A DNA stretch of 42,897 nucleotides, taken from contig JAGWIS010000004.1 of assembly GCA_028866135.1 (NCBI GenBank), positions 1 through 42,897 on the forward strand. Reading direction: 5' to 3'. The stretch comes from Patescibacteria group bacterium (GTDB taxonomy: Bacteria > Patescibacteriota > Minisyncoccia > Phycocordibacterales > Phycocordibacteraceae). Positions 15,937 to 24,240 of the stretch are shown one piece after another. Position 1 is the first letter of the stretch; every line of letters starts with the position of its first letter. The translations under genes and the position numbers were made by a program. The notes below the pieces were generated by a model. It was not told where the DNA came from. It searched no databases and saw nothing but the letters and a program-made list of their open reading frames with translations.

Positions 15937-16371
15937 TTACACCCTCCTCGGCTTCGGCGGGCGCGGGCCGTTATGCGGGACCGGGGTCACGTCCTTGATC
16001 AAGCGCACCTGGATGCCCTTGCCGGTGAAGGCGCGGAGCACGGACTCGCGTCCGGCGCCGACGCCGCAAATGACGACCGTCGCTTCCTTAAGTCCGATCA
16101 TCGCCCCCTTCTCACCGAGGAATTCACCGACTTTCGCGGCCGCATACGGCGTGGACTTTCTCGCGCCGGAGAAGCCAAGCGCTCCTGCGCTTGAAGAGAC
16201 GACAGCATTGCCTTTCTCGTCGGTGAGGACGGCTTTCGTGTTGTTGAAAGTCGCTTCGACGTGGAGGATGCCTTTCTCGAGATGACGCTTCGAGACTTTC
16301 GAGAGCGCACGCTCTTTCCTTCCAGGGTCGAGGCCGCGTCCGGACTTCTTGATGATGCGTTTCTTTCCCAT
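15937..16371 (-). CDS. rpsK: Small ribosomal subunit protein S11
   Basis: 144 residues. The family core GILHVEATFNNTKAVLTDEKGNAV and the C-terminal GVGAGRESVLRAFTGKGIQVRLIKDVTPVPHNG…PPKPRRV are intact, including the PHNGCRPPK region (here PHNGPRPPK). S11 forms the 30S platform. The N-terminal extension is lysine-rich (GKKRIIKKSGRGLDPGRKER), longer than in E. coli (129 residues). It starts four bases after rpsM. Confidence 0.98.
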   Translation of the reverse strand: MGKKRIIKKSGRGLDPGRKERALSKVSKRHLEKGILHVEATFNNTKAVLTDEKGNAVVSSSAGALGFSGARKSTPYAAAKVGEFLGEKGAMIGLKEATVVICGVGAGRESVLRAFTGKGIQVRLIKDVTPVPHNGPRPPKPRRV

Positions 16372-16375
16372 GGTA

Positions 16376-16756
16376 TTAGGTCTTTTCGAGCGTACGGCGA
16401 CCCGAGGTCATCGTCTTGCGGACGTTGCCGCGGCGCGTGCGCGAATTGGTCTTCGTGCGCTGGCCGCGCACCGGGAGCCCGCGCGAGTGGCGGTCGCCGC
16501 GCGCCGACTTGATGTCCTTCAAGCGCTTGATGTTCTGGCCGATTTCGCGGCGCAGCTCGCCCTCGATGAGGAATCCTTCCGCGCTCGAGCGGATTTTCTG
16601 CTCCTCATCAGCCGTGAGCTCGCTGCCCTTCTTCGTGGGAGCGATGCCGGTCTTCTTCAAGATTTCGAGCGCACGCATCGGGCCGATGCCAAAAATAAGC
16701 GGCAACGCATAGGCGAGCTGCTTATTGTCTGGGATGGTGACGCCGGCGATACGCAT
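16376..16756 (-). CDS. rpsM: Small ribosomal subunit protein S13
   Basis: 126 residues. MRIAGVTIPDNKQLAYALPLIFGIG, then the helix-two-turn-helix region, and the C-terminal RGLPVRGQRTKTNSRTRRG are all diagnostic. The protein contacts the 50S subunit and the P-site tRNA. The gene follows rpmJ after a 175-base spacer and precedes rpsK by four bases. Confidence 0.98.
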   Translation of the reverse strand: MRIAGVTIPDNKQLAYALPLIFGIGPMRALEILKKTGIAPTKKGSELTADEEQKIRSSAEGFLIEGELRREIGQNIKRLKDIKSARGDRHSRGLPVRGQRTKTNSRTRRGNVRKTMTSGRRTLEKT

Positions 16757-16931
16757 GGTTAGATTTTGTTACGAGCGAAGCGAGTTAGAAAATCTTCCAC
16801 CCGCCACACTTCCACTCGCATGCTCGGGCGCATGCGTGCTTTTTGCAATATTCCATTTGATCATGTTTGTGTTCATTTTCGATAAAGTGTGTCGGGTTGG
16901 GAAATAATATTCGCTCCGCTCATTTATTTTC
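16757..16931 (-). repeat. rpmJ-rpsM spacer with two copies of a small AT-stem hairpin repeat
   Basis: The 175-base spacer has one hairpin at each end: GATTTT…AAAATC around ACGAGCGAAGCGAGT (16771-16785), and GAAATAA…TTATTTTC around ATTCGCTCCGCTCAT (16909-16923). The cores are versions of the same 15-base motif, also present after rpsK (15913-15927). Between them are two GCATGCG palindromes. A 35-codon frame on the minus strand ends 12 bases before rpsM but has no support. Confidence 0.6.
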
Positions 16932-17048
16932 TCAACCCTGGCGCGCCTTGCGCCGAGGATTCTTCTTATTGATACGGTATAAACGCCCGCCCCTGCGGAC
17001 GAGCTGATCTCCTGGCTGCTGCTTTTTTATGGATGCACGAACCTTCAT
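16932..17048 (-). CDS. rpmJ: Large ribosomal subunit protein L36, cysteine-free form
   Basis: 38 residues: [20 protein letters not shown], then [18 protein letters not shown]. It matches L36 in start, length, basic ending and position directly after infA. The zinc ligands of the standard protein (CxxC…C…H, normally in KPRCEKCKVVRRKG) are all missing, so this is a C-minus paralogue type that folds without zinc. It begins 18 bases after the infA stop. Stop codon TGA. Confidence 0.9.
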   Translation of the reverse strand: MKVRASIKKQQPGDQLVRRGGRLYRINKKNPRRKARQG

Positions 17049-17066
17049 CGTAAATGTGTTGAATGC

Positions 17067-17342
17067 TTATGTTAATCGACGCACGATTCTCGCCCGACCC
17101 CCATAGGGATCGATGACCATGTCCACTTGATCGCCAACCAGGACGCGAATGCGGTGCAACCGCATCTTGCCCGCGAGGTAGGCGAGGATGAGTTCCCCTT
17201 CTCCTTTTTCAACCGCACCTTCGGCCGCTGCTGCTTCAGAAGAGGTGTCCACCGGAGCGGACAGACGGACCCGAAAAAGCGAATTCGGCAAGACCTCTTC
17301 GACGGTACCGACCGTCGTTTTTTTGTCTTCGCCGTCTTTCAT
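17067..17342 (-). CDS. infA: Translation initiation factor IF-1 with internal insertion
   Basis: 91 residues, against about 72 for typical IF-1. The OB-fold ends are clear: [17 protein letters not shown] at the start and [40 protein letters not shown] at the end. Between the second and third strands is an extra low-complexity stretch of about 18 residues rich in Ala, Ser and Glu (from SAPVDTSSE to EKGEG). IF-1 occupies the ribosomal A-site during initiation, so the loop would project there or into solvent. First gene of the operon, with AGGAAAG just before the ATG. Confidence 0.95.
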   Translation of the reverse strand: MKDGEDKKTTVGTVEEVLPNSLFRVRLSAPVDTSSEAAAAEGAVEKGEGELILAYLAGKMRLHRIRVLVGDQVDMVIDPYGGRARIVRRLT

Positions 17343-17367
17343 TCTTTCCTCATGCAGATGCCCCGCT

Positions 17368-17396
17368 AATGTAGCAAATACCTAGGAAATGGTCAA
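17368..17396 (-). promoter_or_regulatory. Promoter of the infA-rpsI ribosomal operon
   Basis: On the minus strand TTGACC (17391-17396) and TACATT (17368-17373) are spaced by 17 bases, a good sigma-70 match. The start point would be about 20 bases before infA. The -35 overlaps the stop codon of the upstream gene. Confidence 0.65.
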
Positions 17397-18607
17397 TAGC
17401 TATCCGCGACGGTCTCCACAGAAATGGCCGACGGATCATCCGGGAAGGACTGCCGCCAGAACGGACGGAGGATGATGACCGCGCGCTTGACTTCCGGATA
17501 ATTCGTGAGGGCGACTTCCGCGGCCGAGCGGGTCTTCCCGGCGATGGCCGCGGCAATGCGAGCCGGATCCACCGTATATACGAGAGAAACCGTGCCCGAA
17601 AGGGAGAACGAGAAGGACGCGGCGTTTGGATCCGGAAGGCCGCGCTCCGCCGAAAGCTGGAGACCATCCGTTGATTTGAGCGTGAGCGGCTCGCCATGGT
17701 AGCCGATGGCCGTTACCGATGAGGCGATTGCGGTTGCGAGCGCGGCATTGGGGAAAACGACTGCGGTCGCGGTCCCCTGCTCTTTCACGTCGATCATGCC
17801 GGTAGTCGCGGAAGGCGCGAGGTCGAGGTCCTGGTAGGTCGTCGTCGCTGCGCCGGAGAGGAGCACGTAGCCCGCCGGAATCTGCGCCTTGAGGCTCGAG
17901 AGGAGGTCGGGCGCAAGCGCAGCGACGAGCGCGCTTCGCGCCGCTTTCTCAGTCGCCGGATCGGCGACCGGTACGGTTCCCGAAGCACCGCCCGTCATCG
18001 GAGCGGACGAGCGCGCATACACCTGGCTCGCCTGCGGCGTGCCGGCAAATCCAGGAATGGTGAAGGAGGTCGGTCCCACGTTATACGAGCTCCCTGGCTG
18101 ATCGGCATAGACTTTCACGGAGACGCTGCCCGGCTTTGCGGAGGTGCCGCTCGGAATTGCTATCGCGGAGTGGATGCGGAAGATGAGACCGGCGGTCGTA
18201 GCAAAACGCGTGTTTGCTATGAGCTTCTGCGCCTTTGCCTGGGTGTTGTAGACGGTGATCATGCCGGAGGCGGAGGAATTTACCGTCTTCGTGCCGGTGC
18301 CTTTGATCGTCTGCGAGGCGATCTTCTGCGCCGTGATGATTTCGTATGGGAGATTGCCGCTGCTCTGCGTGCCAGTGAAGGAGCTCTGCACCGCAGCGGA
18401 GACGGAGCTCGGCGTTATTTCGACTTTCGAGCTCGAGAAATAAAACAGAACGCCGATGGAGGCGATGATGACGGATCCGATGGCGATGATCGTGGTGAAC
18501 GGGAACTTGGGCGGATGCTCCGGGGAAGATTTTCGGGAACCGGACTGGCTCAGGGGCTCTGACTCTCTGCGGCGCGAAGGCGGAATGATGTCATCAAGTG
18601 TACGCAT
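17393..18607 (-). CDS. Single-pass membrane protein with large extracellular region
   Basis: 404 residues. A charged cytoplasmic start (to about residue 35) is followed by one transmembrane helix (FTTIIAIGSVIIASIGVLFYF, about 37-57). The long outside portion is rich in Ser, Thr, Ala and Gly (…TGTKTVNSSASGMITVYNTQAK…). That beta-type stretch resembles the repeated external domains of baseplate-J-like proteins, which are common in CPR. No enzyme motif is visible. The upstream neighbour is a PilM/FtsA-like protein with a 20-base gap, so the two may belong to one envelope complex. Confidence 0.7.
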   Translation of the reverse strand: MRTLDDIIPPSRRRESEPLSQSGSRKSSPEHPPKFPFTTIIAIGSVIIASIGVLFYFSSSKVEITPSSVSAAVQSSFTGTQSSGNLPYEIITAQKIASQTIKGTGTKTVNSSASGMITVYNTQAKAQKLIANTRFATTAGLIFRIHSAIAIPSGTSAKPGSVSVKVYADQPGSSYNVGPTSFTIPGFAGTPQASQVYARSSAPMTGGASGTVPVADPATEKAARSALVAALAPDLLSSLKAQIPAGYVLLSGAATTTYQDLDLAPSATTGMIDVKEQGTATAVVFPNAALATAIASSVTAIGYHGEPLTLKSTDGLQLSAERGLPDPNAASFSFSLSGTVSLVYTVDPARIAAAIAGKTRSAAEVALTNYPEVKRAVIILRPFWRQSFPDDPSAISVETVADSY

Positions 18608-18627
18608 ATGCGATAAAGTATATCAGC

Positions 18628-19707
18628 TTATGGGGCAACAGTGGAGGGCTGCTGTGTATCAACAACCGCTTCCTCGAAAAAATGCTGTTGTCGGAAAAGC
18701 GCCATGAGGAGTACCTGTAGGTCGGGAGGCGTAGCAGCTGCTTGCCGGACGAGGCCGGTCACATGGCTCGCGAGGACCGGCACCACTTTCGGCGGATTCT
18801 CCGAGAGCCAGAGCGTTTTTAGATGTCCTCCTTCGAGCGCTCCTCCGAGAGAGGCCGCATCCGGCTCGCGCGCAAGAAGAAACAAAATGCGCGGAAGCGG
18901 AAAGCGCTTCGAAAGCTCGGCAAGCTCGTTCTCGACCGCCTCGACCCACGAGTGACTCGCGTCGGTACCCGCCACTTCGTCTATGGAAACGAACAGTCCT
19001 TTGCGTAGGAATGCGATGGAGGTCTCCGGTCCCGTCGCATCGATGATGAGCGCATTGCGCTCGTGCGGAAACACTCTCTGTATCGCTTGGAAGCGCAGCG
19101 AGCTGCCGGCGATCGGGAGGACATTCCTTGTATGGAATGCGCTCTCAAGCATCGAAGTAATGTGGTGCGCGATGTGCTCGTCGATGAGCGACGTGAGCAC
19201 GACGACCGCCGCGCGGGATGCCTTTTTCCCGTAGGGATCGCGCGTCTCATAGCCATTGAGGGTGGTGCCGATGATGCTTTCGTCGACCAGCACTTTCCCG
19301 GAAGCTTCGACGCCCGTCTGTTTGATGGCCTCCGTGACGAGGCTTTTTGTGAAGACAAACGGCGTCTTCTGCTCGAAATGCTCGGTGCGCACCGAAGTCT
19401 TTTGCCACGGGGCGTCGATGGAAATGAGGACGGCGTCGGCGCTCCCGCGGCCGGCGGAGCGCATGAGGATGGGCGCGCCCTCGCGGATGAGCGTATCGAT
19501 GAGTATCTGAAGCGCGCGCAGCATCGCTTTCTCCTGGAGCTCGTTCTCACGGACCTCGACCGGGAAGCGGCGCGTGTAAAGGACGGCGGGTGCCTGGCCT
19601 TCGGCATATCGGGCATAGGCGCCCGCCACCGATTTCGTGCTCACATCCACGAGCACGACCGACTCCGTCTTTTCTTTTGCGCGGAAAAGATCAGCGAAAA
19701 AACTCAT
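18628..19707 (-). CDS. PilM/FtsA-like actin-fold protein
   Basis: 359 residues. The N-terminus SVVLVDVSTKSVAGAYARYAEG resembles the phosphate-1 strand-turn of the actin/Hsp70 superfamily. NALIIDATGPETSIAFLRKG has the position and spacing of phosphate-2. The middle segment (RSLIDEHIAHHITSMLESAF…VLPIAGSSLRFQAI) parallels PilM and FtsA subdomain 1C. PilM organises type IV pilus inner-membrane proteins; FtsA anchors FtsZ. Which is closer cannot be settled here. The downstream gene encodes a one-TM surface protein, which favours an envelope or pilus role. Confidence 0.65.
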   Translation of the reverse strand: MSFFADLFRAKEKTESVVLVDVSTKSVAGAYARYAEGQAPAVLYTRRFPVEVRENELQEKAMLRALQILIDTLIREGAPILMRSAGRGSADAVLISIDAPWQKTSVRTEHFEQKTPFVFTKSLVTEAIKQTGVEASGKVLVDESIIGTTLNGYETRDPYGKKASRAAVVVLTSLIDEHIAHHITSMLESAFHTRNVLPIAGSSLRFQAIQRVFPHERNALIIDATGPETSIAFLRKGLFVSIDEVAGTDASHSWVEAVENELAELSKRFPLPRILFLLAREPDAASLGGALEGGHLKTLWLSENPPKVVPVLASHVTGLVRQAAATPPDLQVLLMALFRQQHFFEEAVVDTQQPSTVAP

Positions 19708-19771
19708 TGGCTCATTCTAACACCCCATTAGATAGGCTCGCGGACTCGCCATCTAACGGAGCAGGCCGCCA

Positions 19772-21664
19772 TCATTCGAGGACGGCTTTTATTCTTCGCA
19801 CTCCAGCTGAAGAGGCTTCTTCTTTTTGAATCTTGAAACGCTTGCCGCCTTCTCCGAGCTCGCGCGTGTTGCTCACATGCGGCCCGCCGCAGAATTCTAT
19901 GGAAAATGCCTTGTCGAGCGGACCGACCGAATACACCGAGACGGTCTCCGGGTACGTCGCACCGAATTCGTGCTCGGCACCCAGCTTCTCCGCCTCTTCT
20001 TTCTTCATGTCGGTGCGGATGACCGGAATGCCTTCGGCGATTTTCTCATTCACTATCTTTTCCACCTCCGCCTTTTGTTCGGGGGTCATTTTCTGTCCGT
20101 AGGAAAAATCGATGCGCAGTCGTTCGCTCGTGATATTGCTCCCCCGCTGATGCACGTCCGGCCCGAGCACCATCTGGAGCGCCTTCAGAAGGAGGTGGTG
20201 CGCGGTGTGGTAGCGCACCGTCTGCTCGGCATGATCGGCGAGCCCCCCTGCAAAGCGCTGCGCCGCACCCGCTCTTGAGAGCGCCTGGTGTCGCTCCATT
20301 TTTATTTTCACCGCCTCCATATCAAGGCTGAGACCCCGTTCTTTTGCAATTTCCTCGGTGAGCTCCACTGGGAATCCATAGGTCGTAAAAAGCATGAACG
20401 CATCAATGCTGTTCCCCATCTTTTCAAGCTCGCGCATGCCGTTCGCGAGCGTTTTGCGGAACTGCGCTTCTTCCTTTGCCAGCTCTTCTGTAATCCTCCC
20501 TTTTTCTTTCCCTACGAATGGATACTGCTCGGCATACTCGTCGGCGTAGCTCCTGGCCACTTCGGGCAGAATGGCTTCCTTGATGCCGAGGCGGTCTATC
20601 TCGCGTATTGCGCGGCGAATGAGCCGGCGCAAAATATATCCCTGTTCGCTATTGCCCGGGCGTACTCCCGAAGCAATGATGAACGACGACGCACGGATGT
20701 GATCAAGGATGATGCGGAACGAACGGGTGGTTTCGTCAGAATCATCATATGATTTGCTCGAATGCGCCTCGAGCACGCTCCGTGCACCCGCAAAGACATC
20801 GGTTACATAGAGATCCGAGGTACCGAGCGTGGTTGAAGTGAGGCGTTCGAGTCCCCCGCCGAAGTCCACATTCCGTTTCGGCAATTCTTTGAACGAACCG
20901 TTGGCCTGCTTGATGAACTGCATAAAAACGGAGTTCGCTATCTCGACGAAACGGCCGCAATCGCAATTCGGATGGCATTCTCTCCCGTACTTTGTATCGT
21001 GCGGAGTTCCAAAATCATAAAAAATCTCTGAATCAGGGCCTCCTGGCTCGCCCGCGGGCATATTTGCCGGGACGCCGGAACGGCTCCACCAGTTCTTCTT
21101 TGCACCGTACGAGAATATGCGACCGCCCTGCATACCCTTCTCGTAGCCGGCTTCTTCAGTTCCGAGGCGGATCAGCTCCGCCGTCATTCCTTTCGCGGCA
21201 AAATTCTTCTTCCATATTTCAACTGCTTCAGTATCAATGTTCATCCCCGTTTCGGGATCGCCATCAAAGACCGTGACATAAAGTTTTGCCGGATCGAAAC
21301 CGAGACCGTCTTCTTTCGAAGTGAGGAATTCAAATATCCACGAAAGCTGTTCCTGCTTGAAGTAGTCACCCAAGGACCAGTTGCCGAGCATCTCAAAGAA
21401 GGTCAGGTGGCGATTGTCGCCGACTTCTTCGATATCTCCCGTACGGACCGCCATTTGGGAATCGACGAGGCGGGAGCCCTCCGGATGCGGCTGACCGAGC
21501 AGGTACGGCACCAAAGGCTGCATCCCGCTTGAGGTAAAAAGAGTCGTCGGGTCGTTCTCGGGCACGATCGGCGCCGAAGGGATGATCGCGTGCCCCCGCT
21601 TCGCAAAGAAATCGATATAGCGCCTGCGCACCTCCGAGACGGTCATATGGGAAAAAGATAGCAT
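19772..21664 (-). CDS. alaS: Alanyl-tRNA synthetase lacking the C-Ala domain
   Basis: 630 residues, against about 875 in E. coli. The class II catalytic core is present (RRRYIDFFAKRGHAIIPSA, TLFTSSGMQPLVPYLLG, and the FFEMLGNWSLGDYFK motif). The editing domain has HHLLLKALQ with TAHH (zinc-binding) and the CGGPHVSNT motif. The protein ends directly after the editing domain, so the C-terminal oligomerisation/tRNA-elbow domain (C-Ala) is missing. A start at MTVSEVRRRY (21646) is equally plausible. It charges tRNA-Ala and removes mischarged Ser/Gly. Divergent to the M13 peptidase gene, 29 bases away. Stop codon TGA. Confidence 0.95.
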   Translation of the reverse strand: MLSFSHMTVSEVRRRYIDFFAKRGHAIIPSAPIVPENDPTTLFTSSGMQPLVPYLLGQPHPEGSRLVDSQMAVRTGDIEEVGDNRHLTFFEMLGNWSLGDYFKQEQLSWIFEFLTSKEDGLGFDPAKLYVTVFDGDPETGMNIDTEAVEIWKKNFAAKGMTAELIRLGTEEAGYEKGMQGGRIFSYGAKKNWWSRSGVPANMPAGEPGGPDSEIFYDFGTPHDTKYGRECHPNCDCGRFVEIANSVFMQFIKQANGSFKELPKRNVDFGGGLERLTSTTLGTSDLYVTDVFAGARSVLEAHSSKSYDDSDETTRSFRIILDHIRASSFIIASGVRPGNSEQGYILRRLIRRAIREIDRLGIKEAILPEVARSYADEYAEQYPFVGKEKGRITEELAKEEAQFRKTLANGMRELEKMGNSIDAFMLFTTYGFPVELTEEIAKERGLSLDMEAVKIKMERHQALSRAGAAQRFAGGLADHAEQTVRYHTAHHLLLKALQMVLGPDVHQRGSNITSERLRIDFSYGQKMTPEQKAEVEKIVNEKIAEGIPVIRTDMKKEEAEKLGAEHEFGATYPETVSVYSVGPLDKAFSIEFCGGPHVSNTRELGEGGKRFKIQKEEASSAGVRRIKAVLE

Positions 21665-21679
21665 GAGACAAAGGATTCA

Positions 21680-21685
21680 TATACT
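21680..21685 (+). promoter_or_regulatory. Possible -10 box for the M13 peptidase gene
   Basis: TATACT lies 9 bases before the first ATG in the 29-base gap to alaS. A transcript from here would be nearly leaderless. No convincing -35 hexamer is seen, so this is tentative. Confidence 0.3.
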
Positions 21686-21693
21686 ATGCGCTC

Positions 21694-23655
21694 ATGATGA
21701 AAGAGGGATGGGGATTCGATACGCGAGACATTGACACGAGCGTGCGCCCGCAGGACGACTTTTTCCACTACGCAAGCGGAAACTGGATGAAAAAGCATCC
21801 TATACCGAAAGCGGAAGCAAAATGGGGCTCCTTCACGATGCTGCGCCATGCGACCGAGAAGCAGCTGCAAACGCTCCTCAAGAAAGTCTCGAGAACGAAG
21901 CAAGCAAAAGAAGGCAGCGCCGAGCAGATGATCCGCGACTTCTACCGGTCGGGAGTGGATATGAAGCGGCGGAAAGCGCTCGGCCTTGCGCCTATCAAAC
22001 CGCTTCTCGACCGCATTGAAGCGATCCGGAATCCCGAGGACATCGTTCGCACCATCGCGCATCTCGAGCGCATGGGCTCGGGCGGTCTCTGGGGCATCGG
22101 CATCGATCAGGACATGAAAGACAGCGAGCGATACATTATCTACATGGGCCAGGGAGGTCTTGGCATGCCGGATCGCGACTACTACCTTAAAGACGATGCG
22201 GAGTCGAAGCGCGTGCGCGCTGCGTACGAAACGCACCTCGCGAAGCGGCTTACGCTTGCCGGGCGCGGTACACAAGCCGAAAAAGAAGCCGCGACAGTAC
22301 TCGAGATCGAAACCGCCCTCGCGAAAATCTCAATGAAGAAAGAAGAGCTGCGGGACGTAGACAAAACCTATCACAAAAAGTCTTTGGCAGGGCTTCGAGT
22401 GCTCGCTCCCTCCGTTGATTGGAGCGAATACTTCAGGATTCTCGGCACGAAGCCGAAAGAGCTTGTCGTGATGCAGCCGAAGTTCTTCTCGGCTGCCGAG
22501 CGTCTTCTGCGCTCTTACCCCATTGAGGCGTGGCGCACGTATCTGCGCACGCATGTGATTGGCGATTTCTCCTCCTTCCTTACGCCAGAACTCGAAGAAG
22601 AAAGTTTCGCTTTCTACGGCACCGTGCTCACCGGGACGAAGCACATGAAGCCCGTGTGGCGGCGCATTTTGCGCACCGTGAACGGCGGATTGAGCGAACT
22701 CTTTGGCGAGCTCTACGTGAAGGAATACTTCCCTCCTGCGGCGAAGCGCAAAGCGATGCTCGTGGTCACTGATTTGTTCCGTGCCTACGAAGCGCGTATC
22801 AAGAATCTTGACTGGATGACCGCCACGACTAAGCAAAAAGCGATTAAGAAGCTCCGCGAGATGAATCGGAAACTCGGATACCCCGACAAATGGAAGACGT
22901 ATCGAGGGCTTCGCATACGCTCCGACGATTATGCAGGGAATGCGATGCGAGCAGGCGAATACGAGCATCGCCGCGCGATGCGGCGCCTCGGGAAGCCGGT
23001 TGACCGCAAAGAGTGGTTTATGAGTCCGCAGACGGTGAATGCGTACTGCAGCTTCGGCCTAAACGACATTGTCTTCCCCGCCGCCATCCTCCAGCATCCA
23101 TTCTTCGATGCGCGCGCCGACGACGCCTTCAATTACGGCGCCATCGGCTCGGTCATCGGCCACGAGATTACTCATGGCTTCGATGACCAGGGCTCAAAAT
23201 TCGATGGCAAAGGAAACAGAAAAACCTGGTGGACGGCCATTGATCGCAAACGCTTCGAGCAGAAAGCCGAGAAGCTCATTACAGAATTTGATGCCTATGA
23301 AGTTGCTCCCGGCATCCACGTAAACGGAAAACTCACGCTCGGAGAAAACATCGCGGACCTTGGCGGCATTTCCATCGCCTACGACGCGTACCAGCTGCGC
23401 CGGCGCGAGACGGGGCGCAAAATTATCTCCGGCTTCACGCCCGAGCAGCGCTTCTTCCTCGGCTATGCGATGACCGAGCGTGAGCAGGAGCGTCCGGAAT
23501 ATAGGAAAACGATGGTCATGACGGATCCTCACTCGCCCTCGCGCTTCCGTGTGAACGGCCCGCTCTCAAATCTTCCCGAATTCCACGAGGCTTTCCAGGT
23601 GCAAAAAGGCGACAAGCTGTATCGAGAACCCGGCGACCGAGCGAAAATTTGGTGA
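21694..23655 (+). CDS. M13 family zinc metallopeptidase (neprilysin/PepO type)
   Basis: 653 residues, the usual length for M13. The N-terminal domain begins GFDTRDIDTSVRPQDDFFHYASGNWMKKHPIP, a family hallmark. The catalytic motif is HEITH (about 490-494), with the third zinc ligand in GENIADLGG (Glu about 551). NAYCSFGLNDIVFPAAILQHPFF just before is the conserved substrate-binding region, and the C-terminus ends …REPGDRAKIW, matching the CxIW-type end without the cysteine. It cleaves peptides of up to about 40 residues. No signal peptide is visible, so it is probably cytoplasmic like PepO. It is one of only two confident plus-strand genes. Confidence 0.96.
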   Translation: MMKEGWGFDTRDIDTSVRPQDDFFHYASGNWMKKHPIPKAEAKWGSFTMLRHATEKQLQTLLKKVSRTKQAKEGSAEQMIRDFYRSGVDMKRRKALGLAPIKPLLDRIEAIRNPEDIVRTIAHLERMGSGGLWGIGIDQDMKDSERYIIYMGQGGLGMPDRDYYLKDDAESKRVRAAYETHLAKRLTLAGRGTQAEKEAATVLEIETALAKISMKKEELRDVDKTYHKKSLAGLRVLAPSVDWSEYFRILGTKPKELVVMQPKFFSAAERLLRSYPIEAWRTYLRTHVIGDFSSFLTPELEEESFAFYGTVLTGTKHMKPVWRRILRTVNGGLSELFGELYVKEYFPPAAKRKAMLVVTDLFRAYEARIKNLDWMTATTKQKAIKKLREMNRKLGYPDKWKTYRGLRIRSDDYAGNAMRAGEYEHRRAMRRLGKPVDRKEWFMSPQTVNAYCSFGLNDIVFPAAILQHPFFDARADDAFNYGAIGSVIGHEITHGFDDQGSKFDGKGNRKTWWTAIDRKRFEQKAEKLITEFDAYEVAPGIHVNGKLTLGENIADLGGISIAYDAYQLRRRETGRKIISGFTPEQRFFLGYAMTEREQERPEYRKTMVMTDPHSPSRFRVNGPLSNLPEFHEAFQVQKGDKLYREPGDRAKIW

Positions 23656-23667
23656 GTGGGGCGGGTT

Positions 23668-24240
23668 TTACCCAAAGACTTTTTTCTCTTTTGCGTGCAC
23701 CTCGGCAAGGCGTTTGGTAAGCCGATGCTCGGGCAGCCGCGCTTTGGCGATGCGGAGTACTTCGCTGTGATACCAGAGATATTCCTCCTCCGGCTGCTTC
23801 CAGCGCGCAAGGAGCGCTGCACCCTCCTTTTCGAACGCTTCGATCTTGCTTTCGATATTGTCTATCTTGTCTGCAATGGCGATGAGCACGGCGCCGTCTG
23901 CTGCCGCTTCCACTTGCGCGAGGTAGTGGGTCTTGCGGGCCTTCCAATCCAACGTGACGCCGTCCTTTTCCGACACTTCGCTTACTGACTCGACCATGCG
24001 CGCGACACGTTCATTGAAAGCCGTGGCGATCTCTTCGCGCGTCGTTACTGTGTCTTCGATTGTGTCATGCAAGAGTGCTGCTGTTACCGTATCGTCGTCC
24101 GATCCGTCTTCGGCAACCAGAAGTGCTACCGAGAAAAGATGGGTGATGTATGGTAGAGGTTCTGCTTCGCGTCGCATCTGGCCGTGATGCTTCTTGGCCG
24201 CAAATTGTATCGCCTTCTTTATCTGCGGCGTGTGGTTCAT
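23668..24240 (-). CDS. HD-domain phosphohydrolase (SpoT/MESH1-like)
   Basis: 190 residues. The RelA/SpoT-type HD layout is visible: AIQFAAKKHHGQMRREAEPLPYITHLFSVA, then the metal-binding AALLHDTIEDT (His-Asp near 57-58), and later LIAIADKIDNIESK with the second Asp. No synthetase or TGS domain is present, so it is a small alarmone-hydrolase-type protein that could degrade (p)ppGpp or another nucleotide. The ATG overlaps the ung stop (TAATG). It is the last gene of the overlapping eight-gene operon that begins with mnmA. Confidence 0.88.
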   Translation of the reverse strand: MNHTPQIKKAIQFAAKKHHGQMRREAEPLPYITHLFSVALLVAEDGSDDDTVTAALLHDTIEDTVTTREEIATAFNERVARMVESVSEVSEKDGVTLDWKARKTHYLAQVEAAADGAVLIAIADKIDNIESKIEAFEKEGAALLARWKQPEEEYLWYHSEVLRIAKARLPEHRLTKRLAEVHAKEKKVFG

